A stretch of DNA of 7,196 nucleotides. It comes from Bordetella parapertussis. Its GTDB lineage: Bacteria > Pseudomonadota > Gammaproteobacteria > Burkholderiales > SG8-41. A program made the translations under genes and the position numbers. This document shows, in pieces, positions 1 to 5,747 of this stretch. Positions within the stretch are counted from its first letter, which is position 1. Every line of letters starts with the position of its first letter. The notes under the pieces are model-generated. The model was not told the DNA's origin, ran no database searches, and saw only the letters and a program-made list of their open reading frames with translations. The stretch lies in the NCBI GenBank assembly GCA_945863085.1, contig CAMBCD010000141.1, positions 1 to 7,196 of the forward strand, in the 5' to 3' direction.

Positions 1-117
1 GATGTTTGCATAAGAACCCCAGCTGTGAAACATCATCACCAGCACGACCAGAAATTTCGCCAGCAATATATTGCCTTGGCGGGAAACCTGAAATCGGCTT
101 GGTTGAGGGTTGCGCAT
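1..117 (-). CDS. 5' end of an exported or membrane-anchored protein (partial)
   Basis: Reading the minus strand from an ATG at 115-117 gives 39 codons without a stop, running off the window edge. The peptide starts MRNPQPSRFQ and has a basic, polar N-terminus. A hydrophobic stretch (about residues 18-31, LLAKFLVVLVMMF) follows, and then SWGSYANI, which resembles a Sec signal peptide cleaved after SYA. An in-frame stop lies upstream (around 202-204) with no other ATG between, so this ATG is the first available start. No clear Shine-Dalgarno sequence precedes it. The mature domain is outside the window, so no function can be given. The call rests only on the open frame and the signal-like composition; a chance open frame is possible. 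Confidence 0.5.
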   Translation of the reverse strand, partial: MRNPQPSRFQVSRQGNILLAKFLVVLVMMFHSWGSYANI

Positions 118-383
118 GGAGTCGGACCGGCAGAAGTATGGGTCTGCTGAGGCGGGTGTAATTAAATGTCTGATTATGAGTGGCTGATTTCTGAGCAGGC
201 GTTATATACGACTTTGTGGCAGCACTGCAAACTGACGGTGCCACAACCTCCAGCAATTGCATAAGCCGGCGTCGTGACCTGCAGAATCCATCAAAACACA
301 AACCGGGGCGGACATCGCTTTTGAAAATGGCGATGACTGGGGCGCTGCGATCGTGCTGCCCCTGCATCGCCGGTTACGCGGCG

Positions 384-1040
384 TTATTCGACCGGAAGCC
401 CGGCGACCTTCCACTCCGGAAAGCCGGTCTCGAGCCGGCGCGCCTTGATTCCCTTGCTTCTCAACTGGGCCACGGCTTCAAAGGACATCAGGCAGAACGG
501 GCCCCTGCAATAAGCAATGACTTCAAGGCTGCGGGGAAGTTTGCCCAGATTTTTTTCGAGGTCGGCCAGTGGCACATTGATCGCGCCGTACAGATGCCCG
601 GCAGCGTATTCCTCCGGCGGACGTACATCGATGACAGTCACCAGGCCGTTGCGCATGCGATCCACCAGATCACCCACTGATACCGGTTCAAGACTGTCCT
701 TGCTGGTGAGATAGGTGTTCACCAGTTTGGTCACCTCGGCCACGTTGTGCTGGGCGACCTCCTGCAATGCGGCCAGCAGTTTGACCACACCTTCGCCGGA
801 CACGCTGTAGTGCACGAACAATCCTTCCTTGCGTGCGCTGACCAATCCGGCTTGTCGCAGCACCTGCAGATGACGCGAGGTGTTGGCGATCGAAAGTCCT
901 GACAGCTTGGCCAGGGCGTCCACGCTGCGTTCACCCTGCGCCAAAAACTCCAGTAATTCCAATCGGTTACCGCTGCCAAGTGCCTTGCTGACGCGGGCAA
1001 ATTCGGCAAACAGCAGGGATTTGACGGTGGGTGTTGACAT
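384..1040 (-). CDS. ArsR-family transcriptional repressor fused to a rhodanese domain
   Basis: The 218-residue protein has two domains. Residues about 10-95 form an ArsR/SmtB winged helix: helix-turn-helix around SVDALAKLSGLSIANTSRHL (40-58), then a wing near ARKEGLFVHYSV. Residues about 118-218 form a rhodanese domain: IDVRPPEEYAAGHLYGAINVP (137-157), the active-site loop C178-R-G-P-F-C183, and the terminal ETGFPEWKVAGLPVE. The winged helix contains no cysteine; the only two in the protein are in the rhodanese loop. ArsR proteins dissociate from DNA on binding an effector, and rhodaneses carry sulfur as a cysteine persulfide. I therefore infer a repressor that senses sulfane sulfur, or possibly arsenic or another thiol-reactive ligand, through C178/C183. 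It is divergent from the desaturase/DsrE pair, with a palindrome 20 nt upstream of its own start, so autoregulation and control of that pair are likely. The ribosome binding site is weak. Family assignment is firm; the ligand is inferred. Confidence 0.93.
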   Translation of the reverse strand: MSTPTVKSLLFAEFARVSKALGSGNRLELLEFLAQGERSVDALAKLSGLSIANTSRHLQVLRQAGLVSARKEGLFVHYSVSGEGVVKLLAALQEVAQHNVAEVTKLVNTYLTSKDSLEPVSVGDLVDRMRNGLVTVIDVRPPEEYAAGHLYGAINVPLADLEKNLGKLPRSLEVIAYCRGPFCLMSFEAVAQLRSKGIKARRLETGFPEWKVAGLPVE

Positions 1041-1060
1041 GGCGGGTTAGTATTTCTATT

Positions 1061-1090
1061 CCACTATTCAATTAATCAATTGAATAGTGG
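1061..1090. promoter_or_regulatory. Perfect inverted repeat, probable ArsR operator
   Basis: CCACTATTCAATT (1061-1073) and its exact reverse complement AATTGAATAGTGG (1078-1090) flank a 4-nt centre, AATC. The site lies between divergent genes, 20 nt upstream of the ArsR-rhodanese start and 50 nt upstream of the desaturase start. ArsR-family dimers bind AT-rich palindromes of this kind over their own promoters. Its AT-rich arms and the absence of a T-run argue against a terminator. I cannot place -35/-10 elements with confidence on either strand, but both promoters would have to overlap or adjoin this site. Confidence 0.8.
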
Positions 1091-1140
1091 GGATCTGTGG
1101 TATCGGGATCTAAGCGCATGGCACAGGCTGAGGAGCGAGC

Positions 1141-1995
1141 ATGGTTTTAGACACATTGATCCAATATGAGGCGCCATTGCGGCTGGGGCTTTTTCTGGGC
1201 GTTTTTGTTGTGCTGGCGGTTGCTGAAACATTAGTACCCCGTCGTGCGCTGCTGGTAGCCAGGGGCAAACGCTGGTTTGCCAATCTGGCCATTGTATTGA
1301 TAAACACCGGGATGATGCGACTGGTGGCGCCGGCTGCCGCGGTAGGGATCGCGCTGGAGGCCGAACAGCGCGGCGCAGGTCTGTTGCATATGGTCGAGTG
1401 GCCGCTGCTGCTCGAGATCGCGCTGGCCGTGCTCGTGCTGGATCTGGCGATTTACCTGCAGCACGTGATGTTTCATGCTGTGCCATTAATGTGGCGGCTG
1501 CATCGCATGCACCACGCGGACCTCGATTTTGACCTGACGACGGGCACGCGCTTTCATCCCGTCGAGATGCTGCTGTCCATGCTGATCAAGGCTGCGGCAA
1601 TTTTTGTTATCGGCGCGCCGGTCGCAGCAGTGCTGGTTTTTGAAATCGTGCTCAACCTTGCGGCGATGTTCAATCACTCAAACATCCGTTTGCCTGCCGC
1701 GCTGGATGCCGTGTTGCGGCTGTTCGTGGTTACGCCGGACATGCATCGCGTCCATCACTCGCTCGACGCTGAAGAGACCAACCACAATTTCGGTTTCAAC
1801 CTGCCGTGGTGGGATCGGTTGTTCGGCACCTACCGCGACCAGCCGCGCCTGGGCCATGACCGCATGGTGATCGGGACGCCGGCATTTCGTGACGTGCGGC
1901 AATGCGCGTCGCTGGTCAGCATGTTGTTGATGCCGTTTATGCGGCGACCGAGAGATGCAGCAGTGCGTAGTGAATTTTCAGGAGAACGACCATGA
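1141..1995 (+). CDS. Sterol desaturase / fatty acid hydroxylase family membrane protein
   Basis: The 284-residue integral membrane protein has hydrophobic segments at about 11-30, 47-72, 88-107 and 145-175. It carries the histidine clusters of the fatty acid hydroxylase superfamily: H108-VMF-H112, H121-RM-H124-H125, H139, N-H179, H202-RV-H205-H206 and H215. These normally hold a di-iron centre that uses O2 to hydroxylate or desaturate a lipid. All clusters look intact, so the protein is probably active. The substrate cannot be read from sequence; bacterial members act on fatty acyl, carotenoid, hopanoid or other lipids, and 'sterol' is only the family name. AGGAG at 1131-1135 sits 5 nt before the ATG and supports the start. 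The stop overlaps the start of the DsrE gene (ATGA), so the two are translationally coupled. The operator at 1061-1090 suggests control by the ArsR-rhodanese protein. Confidence 0.9.
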   Translation: MVLDTLIQYEAPLRLGLFLGVFVVLAVAETLVPRRALLVARGKRWFANLAIVLINTGMMRLVAPAAAVGIALEAEQRGAGLLHMVEWPLLLEIALAVLVLDLAIYLQHVMFHAVPLMWRLHRMHHADLDFDLTTGTRFHPVEMLLSMLIKAAAIFVIGAPVAAVLVFEIVLNLAAMFNHSNIRLPAALDAVLRLFVVTPDMHRVHHSLDAEETNHNFGFNLPWWDRLFGTYRDQPRLGHDRMVIGTPAFRDVRQCASLVSMLLMPFMRRPRDAAVRSEFSGERP

Positions 1996-2345
1996 GTAAA
2001 ACCCTTTTTGTGCTGAACGACCCGCCCTATGGCACTGAGCGCAGCTACAACGGGCTGAGGTTGGCGGGCACACTGGCGCGCGCCGAAGGCGAAGTGGTCA
2101 GGCTGTTCCTGCTGGGCGATGCCGCATCGTGCGCGAAGTCGGGGCAGAAAGTGCCCGAGGGTTTCTACAACGTCCAGTTGATGCTGGGCAAAGTGGTACG
2201 CAGTGGTGCCGGCGTCGGCGTCTGTGGCACCTGCATGGACGCGCGCGGCATTGCCGATACCGAACTCGCGGAAGGCGCGCACCGCAGCACGCTTGCAGAA
2301 CTGGCTGACTGGACGCAGTGGGCCGACAAAGTGCTGGTGTTCTGA
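1992..2345 (+). CDS. DsrE-family sulfur-carrier-like protein
   Basis: The 117-residue soluble protein has a DsrE/YchN-type alpha/beta fold. It opens with beta strand SKTLFVLNDPPYG (2-14), has a second strand around VVRLFLLGDAASCA (35-48), and carries the signature VGVCGTCMDARGI (75-87). It ends in a strand, WADKVLVF. Cysteines are C47, C78 and C81. C78-G-T-C81 occupies the place of the conserved sulfur-binding cysteine of DsrE-like proteins, and the CxxC could carry a persulfide or form a disulfide. It lacks a signal peptide and should be cytoplasmic. A good AGGAG (1980-1984) lies 7 nt before the ATG. It overlaps the desaturase gene by 4 nt and should be co-transcribed with it. Near the rhodanese-containing regulator, a role in sulfur trafficking is plausible; its partner is unknown. 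It converges on the metallo-beta-lactamase-fold gene with only 21 bp between the stops. Confidence 0.88.
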   Translation: MSKTLFVLNDPPYGTERSYNGLRLAGTLARAEGEVVRLFLLGDAASCAKSGQKVPEGFYNVQLMLGKVVRSGAGVGVCGTCMDARGIADTELAEGAHRSTLAELADWTQWADKVLVF

Positions 2346-2366
2346 ACCGTCTTTGATGGCTCCGCC

Positions 2367-3296
2367 TTACTTCGGCGGTGACTTGAACACTTCCTCGGCC
2401 ACCGCCAGCGCATTGCGGCTGCGCAGGCCGAGATCCTCGTAGTTTTTCAGATACGAGAACCGCGACTGGTCGAGGTTCTGGCTGGCTTCGACCGGATCGA
2501 AGGCGCCGTCGGCGAAGCGTTTTCTGACAGCACTGCGCAAAAACACCAGGTAGTCGTAACTGTCGCGCAGCGCCTGCTTCATGTCGGTGACCTTGCCGTG
2601 TCCGGGCACGACAATGCGCGGCTTCAGCGTATTGCGCAGGTATTCCAGGCTTTTGATCCAGCGCCCGGCGCTGTCGGGCAGGATGCCGGGCATGCGTTCG
2701 GCAAACACTGTATCGCCGGCGTAGACCACGGATGACTGTGGCAGCCACACCAGCAGGTCGCCGGGGGTATGCGCGCCGCCGGTGTGGATCAGTTCAATGG
2801 CGATGCCTTTCACCGGCAGCGTCATGCGCTGCGTAAACGTGGTGTCCGGATAGACGAGTTGCGTGCCGGTGAATTGGTCGCCGAGCAAAGGCCTGATGCG
2901 TTCGACCTGCTCGGCGCCGCGGTCGCGCATGTCCTTTGCGGTGCTCTCCGCAGTGACGATCTTTGTACCCTGTTTCCTGAAATAGTCGTTGCCGAACCAG
3001 CGGTGGTCCTGACCGCCGCTGTTGATGGCGTAAATGATTTTTTTGTCGGTGACTTTGCGGATCGCGGCGTGGATTTGTTCGGCGTTGGCGCGGCTGCCGC
3101 CGGTGTCGATGACGATCACGCCTGCGTCCGTGACGATGAAACCGGAGGTCATGTTATGGCCGAGGTTTTGGGGCGAGCGCTGGCCGAGGTCGCCGACCAG
3201 GGCGTAGATGTTCTCTGCGACGCGGACGGTGTCGAAGGCGTAAGCGCCAAGGCTACTGATGAGGCAGGACAGGGCGATCAGTGCGCGAGTGATCAT
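2367..3296 (-). CDS. Exported metallo-beta-lactamase-fold protein with degenerate HxHxDH motif
   Basis: The 309-residue protein begins with a signal peptide (MITRALIALSCLISSLGAYA, cleavage about 20/21). The MBL fold follows: GFIVTDAGVIVIDTG (52-66), the motif-2 region INSGGQDHRWFGNDYF (91-106), HTGGAHTPGDLLVW (171-184), VVYAGDTVF (190-198) and IVVPGHG (228-234). The usual HxHxDH reads S93-G-G95-Q-D97-H98, so the first two zinc-1 ligands are replaced by Ser and Gly. D97, H98, H176, D195 and H233 remain, enough for a single zinc-2-type site. The family includes hydrolases of lactams, thioesters and phosphodiesters; the substrate here is unknown and the lost ligands make a standard two-zinc mechanism unlikely. 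No Shine-Dalgarno is seen before the ATG, and the leader is very AT-rich. It is the last of five co-oriented exported-protein genes, 194 bp after the methyltransferase-like gene. Confidence 0.9.
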   Translation of the reverse strand: MITRALIALSCLISSLGAYAFDTVRVAENIYALVGDLGQRSPQNLGHNMTSGFIVTDAGVIVIDTGGSRANAEQIHAAIRKVTDKKIIYAINSGGQDHRWFGNDYFRKQGTKIVTAESTAKDMRDRGAEQVERIRPLLGDQFTGTQLVYPDTTFTQRMTLPVKGIAIELIHTGGAHTPGDLLVWLPQSSVVYAGDTVFAERMPGILPDSAGRWIKSLEYLRNTLKPRIVVPGHGKVTDMKQALRDSYDYLVFLRSAVRKRFADGAFDPVEASQNLDQSRFSYLKNYEDLGLRSRNALAVAEEVFKSPPK

Positions 3297-3434
3297 AAAT
3301 ATTTGATTTTAAACGTTTTTATTAAAACCGCCGCCGAACCCGAATTTCCAGCCGGCACCTGTTCTGCCGCTCACCGAATTCTCTGCGGCTGTCACCGTAC
3401 AGGAAAAAAGCTTGCCCCCGCAATTCAGGATTAT

Positions 3435-3463
3435 TGATGGCGGTATACGAATCACTGCCATCA
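3435..3463. repeat. 10-bp inverted repeat in the 194-bp gap (possible weak terminator)
   Basis: TGATGGCGGT (3435-3444) and ACTGCCATCA (3454-3463) can pair over 10 positions with one G-T pair and a 9-nt loop. The repeat begins 28 nt after the stop of the methyltransferase-like gene in its transcription direction. On that strand the pairing has one A-C mismatch and is followed by ATAATCC, with no T-run. It may be an inefficient terminator, an mRNA-end hairpin or a protein site. The rest of the gap (3297-3490) holds an AT-rich leader before the metallo-beta-lactamase-fold gene but no promoter I can defend. Confidence 0.35.
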
Positions 3464-3490
3464 CTTCAGCATCGCAGTTGATCGTCAGGT

Positions 3491-4156
3491 TTAATTCGCC
3501 GGGCGGAATACGAGGAAATACTGGTTCGGCAGGAACCCGTGTTCCTCTTCGAGTAAATACCCCGCGCGTTGCAGTTCGGCCTTGACCTGCTCAGGCGCAA
3601 TGCGTGCGGATACCGGCGGACCCACTTTCGAATCCATCCTGAAATCGATCACCGCGAGACGACCGCCCGGTTTCAGTGATTGCTGTAATTGCCGGAAATA
3701 CTGCTCGCGGTTTTCGACATGGTGATAAACGTCGACGAGGATGACTACATCGGCTTTTTCCGGCAACCGGGGATCACCCGGTTTGGCCTGCACCGCGGTA
3801 ACGTTTTTCAGGCCTTCGCGTTTGGCGCGGTCGGCGAGGTACTTCACCATGTCAGGTTCGGTGTCGAGGCCGTAGACCCGGCCTTGCGGCACCATGTGCG
3901 CAAAACGCGCCGAGAAATACCCCGTGCCGGAGCCGATGTCGGCGACGACTGCGTCCGGTTTCAGCTTCAGTGCCTGGATGACTTCATGCGGTTTCTGCCA
4001 GGCATCGCGTTTCGGATCGTCAAAAATTTTTGCCCAGTGCGCGGCGCCGCTGAAGCTGTGGTCGTGGGTGTGTGGTGTTTGTGCGGCGGCGGGCAGTGCC
4101 GGCAACAGGCATAAGAGGGCAAGCAGCAATGATCGTGTGCGAATTACGCGGTTCAT
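3491..4156 (-). CDS. Exported class I SAM-dependent methyltransferase-fold protein
   Basis: The 221-residue protein has a clear signal peptide: basic MNRVIRTRS, hydrophobic LLLALLCLLPALP, cleavage after AAA at about 25. The mature N-terminus is His-rich (QTPHTHDHSFSGAAHW, 26-41). The rest is a class I methyltransferase fold: motif I V71-ADIGSGTGYFS (71-82), the acidic ribose-binding position D98 in VYGLDTEPDM, VILVDVYHHVEN (138-149) and LKPGGRLAVIDF (161-172), ending in a strand near NQYFLVF. All SAM-site motifs look intact. SAM is cytoplasmic, so an exported copy is puzzling; it may act before export, use another ligand, or be retained at the membrane. AGGAG (4165-4169) lies 8 nt before the ATG. 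The upstream acetolactate-decarboxylase-like gene ends only 25 bp away, so the two are very likely in one transcript. The substrate is unknown. Confidence 0.9.
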   Translation of the reverse strand: MNRVIRTRSLLLALLCLLPALPAAAQTPHTHDHSFSGAAHWAKIFDDPKRDAWQKPHEVIQALKLKPDAVVADIGSGTGYFSARFAHMVPQGRVYGLDTEPDMVKYLADRAKREGLKNVTAVQAKPGDPRLPEKADVVILVDVYHHVENREQYFRQLQQSLKPGGRLAVIDFRMDSKVGPPVSARIAPEQVKAELQRAGYLLEEEHGFLPNQYFLVFRPAN

Positions 4157-4181
4157 TTTGACAGCTCCTGGATTTCCGGAA

Positions 4182-4907
4182 TTACAGTTTGGGCAGCATC
4201 AGCACCGCGCCTTTGGGCACGCGGTATTCGTCGACATGGCCGGAAGTGGTGAAATCCGGGTTTGTATAGTGCAAATGGAAGCGTTCGCCGGGGTGCGAGG
4301 CGATGCCTTCGAGCGCGGCGCCGGTGTAAAAGCCAAGAAGGGTGCCGTTTGCCGAGGCTTCCCTGAACACCCGCGACTGGGCATGGCCCTGCTGGTGGGT
4401 GCCGCTGCCGTGTTGAACCCCGGCAGGAGTACCGGTGACGACATGCCAGACGACATTCATCGCATTGCCGCGAAGCGCGAAGGGAAACGCTTGGTCGGGG
4501 TTGATGCCGGCTTTTTTTGCCGCCGCAACCACGAATGCCTCGAACTGCGCCTGCGTCATGTCGCTGGCAACCGGTAATTCCTGCCAGGCATCGACCTTGG
4601 CCCGGACGAACAGCACAGCTTCGTCGTTTGCCGTTGCCGGGCTGGTTTCGCCCTTGGTCGAATGGCCGCGGGAAACCAGCATTTTGCCGTCCCACAACAG
4701 AATTTCGCCACGCATGCCGGCGATCGCACCCACCCCGTACGTTCCCTTGGCGTTGCCCAAGTCCGAAAGCTTGACCACACCTGCGGTGTTGCCGGTGTGG
4801 GACATCTGCTTGAAATTGCCCCAGGCCTGGATGGCGAATGGTTCAGCGGCCCAGGCAACGCTGGCAGTGAGCAGCAAAGCAAACAGGGTAATTCGCATTT
4901 TTTTCAT
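4182..4907 (-). CDS. Exported acetolactate-decarboxylase-like protein
   Basis: The 241-residue protein starts with a signal peptide (MKKMRITLFALLLTASVAWA, cleavage about 20-21). The mature part matches the acetolactate decarboxylase (BudA/AldB) fold: GMRGEILLWDGKM (64-76) with E68, FALRGNAMNVVWHVV (143-157) with R146, NGTLLGFYTGAALEGI (187-202), and the metal-site motif H211-L-H213-(10 residues)-H224. Known enzymes bind zinc through three histidines with this spacing and use equivalent Glu and Arg residues. This protein ends only 17 residues after H224. The C-terminal tail that supplies another active-site glutamate in characterised enzymes is therefore short or absent, and the reaction may differ. 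No acetolactate synthase gene is nearby. A His-rich stretch lies at 166-175. I chose the ATG at 4905-4907 because it opens the signal peptide; an in-frame ATG 138 nt upstream adds a non-signal-like extension. The ATG at 4896-4898 is also possible. The Shine-Dalgarno is weak. Confidence 0.82.
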   Translation of the reverse strand: MKKMRITLFALLLTASVAWAAEPFAIQAWGNFKQMSHTGNTAGVVKLSDLGNAKGTYGVGAIAGMRGEILLWDGKMLVSRGHSTKGETSPATANDEAVLFVRAKVDAWQELPVASDMTQAQFEAFVVAAAKKAGINPDQAFPFALRGNAMNVVWHVVTGTPAGVQHGSGTHQQGHAQSRVFREASANGTLLGFYTGAALEGIASHPGERFHLHYTNPDFTTSGHVDEYRVPKGAVLMLPKL

Positions 4908-4958
4908 TTTACTTTTGTGTGAATCAGAATTCAGGAGATTTTGATCTGAAAACGAGCA

Positions 4959-4982
4959 CGGCGATGTTGGGTTGCATCGCCG
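4959..4982 (-). repeat. 8-bp perfect hairpin just after the repeat-protein gene
   Basis: CGGCGATG (4959-4966) and CATCGCCG (4975-4982) are exact reverse complements around an 8-nt loop. On the minus strand the hairpin starts 10 nt after the stop at 4993-4995. The following bases are TGCTCGTTTTC, so the T-run is short and displaced by several bases. A weak or partial intrinsic terminator, or an mRNA-stabilising hairpin between two operon genes, are both possible. The remaining gap up to 4907 shows no other structure I can support. Confidence 0.45.
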
Positions 4983-4992
4983 GGGTCTGGTG

Positions 4993-5676
4993 TCAGTGCG
5001 TGTGCTGCTGTGCTTGTGCCGGGGTGCCGGCACGGTTGGCTGCACCCATGGCGCCGCGCGGGCCGCCGGAACCCATGGCCATGCGCGCGTCGATGCCGCG
5101 GTGGAAAGCTACGGGGCCTTCCTTGACCAGTTCGGTGACCTCATTTGCATGAGCCTGCAGTGCGGCAGCCACTTTCGGGTCTTTGGAGGTGCGGGTGACG
5201 ACGGCGCCTTTCGCCGTGTATTCGATGGTTGACTTGATGTTTTTCGCGTTGTCGAAAATCACCGGCAGCGTGGTGCTGAAAATGTTGAATTCCTTGCCCG
5301 AATCCAGGCGTCCCGACATGCTGGCGACATGCGCCTTGATGTCCTGCGCGATTTTCGGATCGTCGGACTCGGTGATGGTTTTGATGCCGTCGGGCAGGCG
5401 GGTCACGGTGCGACGGATTTTGGTGTTTTCGTGCACCAGGTTCATGGTGATGCCCATGTCAGTGGCCGAGTTGGCATCCTGCGTGGTCAGCATGCCGACC
5501 GGGCCACGACCCATGCCAGGGCCCATGCCTTGGCGCATCATGGATTCATGGCCGGCGCTGCCGTGGTCATGCTGGTTGGCGCCCGGCCCGCGTGGTGTTG
5601 ACTGCGCCATTGCAGCGGTGGCTGCAAACACCGCAGCGGCGGCCACTGAGATGACAATCTTGCTGCTGGTTTTCAT
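4993..5676 (-). CDS. Exported protein with two copies of a ~60-residue repeat and a His/Met-rich N-terminus
   Basis: The 227-residue protein begins with a signal peptide (MKTSSKIVISVAAAAVFAAT, cleavage after AMA at about 24). Next comes a Gly/His/Met-rich segment (about 33-62, with HDHG and MGPGMGRG), and then two copies of one unit at an exact 60-residue offset. Residues 87-117 and 147-177 align without gaps at 10 identities of 31, centred on S-x-DPK-[IV]-A-x-x-[IL]-[KQ]-AH (104-116 and 164-176). The tail is Gly/Ala/Gln-rich and ends HTH. I do not recognise a named domain. Each copy resembles a small alpha/beta unit with a conserved histidine (H116, H176). A strong GAGGAG, 7 nt from the ATG, fixes the start. 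The gene follows the terminator of the His/Met-rich protein and precedes the acetolactate-decarboxylase-like gene by 85 bp. A periplasmic metal- or ligand-binding role is a guess from composition. Confidence 0.82.
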   Translation of the reverse strand: MKTSSKIVISVAAAAVFAATAAMAQSTPRGPGANQHDHGSAGHESMMRQGMGPGMGRGPVGMLTTQDANSATDMGITMNLVHENTKIRRTVTRLPDGIKTITESDDPKIAQDIKAHVASMSGRLDSGKEFNIFSTTLPVIFDNAKNIKSTIEYTAKGAVVTRTSKDPKVAAALQAHANEVTELVKEGPVAFHRGIDARMAMGSGGPRGAMGAANRAGTPAQAQQHTH

Positions 5677-5683
5677 GTTGAAT

Positions 5684-5689
5684 CTCCTC
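5684..5689 (-). promoter_or_regulatory. Strong ribosome binding site fixing the repeat-protein start
   Basis: The minus strand reads GAGGAG, 7 nt before the ATG at 5674-5676. This decides against an in-frame ATG at 5731-5733, which would place the terminator hairpin inside the coding region and put a non-signal-like extension before the signal peptide. Confidence 0.8.
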
Positions 5690-5700
5690 AAGGGTGCTGT

Positions 5701-5730
5701 AAAAAAGGAGGGGCCGTGCCGCACCCCTCC
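5701..5730 (-). terminator. Strong intrinsic terminator after the His/Met-rich protein gene
   Basis: On the minus strand GGAGGGG (5724-5730) pairs perfectly with CCCCTCC (5707-5713) around a 10-nt loop and is followed at once by six T (5701-5706). It lies 17 nt after the stop codon of the gene at 5748-6173. Only 24 nt separate the T-run from the start of the next gene, which leaves no room for a normal promoter in between. Transcription of the downstream genes must come from read-through or from a promoter inside the upstream gene. Confidence 0.9.
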
Positions 5731-5747
5731 CACTGCTGCCGCCAGGC

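Noticed and set aside
368..383. Short hairpin CGCCG-N6-CGGCG next to the ArsR-rhodanese stop
   Set aside because: Only 5 bp and no T-run on the transcribed strand, so I do not call it a terminator.
216..680. A 154-codon plus-strand open frame entering the ArsR-rhodanese gene
   Set aside because: More than half is antisense to the rhodanese domain and the rest has no domain or ribosome binding site. I therefore leave 118-383 as non-coding.
2362..2378. Short inverted repeat CCGCC/GGCGG at the convergent junction of the DsrE and metallo-beta-lactamase-fold genes
   Set aside because: A 5-bp stem that overlaps the end of the coding sequence with no T-run on either strand; too weak for a bidirectional terminator.
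2098..2748. A 216-codon minus-strand open frame overlapping the DsrE gene and the 3' part of the metallo-beta-lactamase-fold gene
   Set aside because: Arg- and Pro-rich shadow frame; both overlapped genes have clear family motifs.
2769..3437. A 222-codon plus-strand open frame opposite the metallo-beta-lactamase-fold gene
   Set aside because: The minus-strand frame has a signal peptide and recognisable fold motifs; the plus-strand product is an Asp/Val/Ala-rich mirror with no domain.
3894..4577. A 227-codon plus-strand open frame spanning the methyltransferase-like and decarboxylase-like genes
   Set aside because: It overlaps two well supported minus-strand genes, including the ribosome binding site between them, and shows no domain.
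4908..5045. Upstream in-frame start adding 46 residues to the decarboxylase-like protein
   Set aside because: The extension is polar and basic and would bury the signal peptide; the gap also holds a hairpin typical of an intergenic region.
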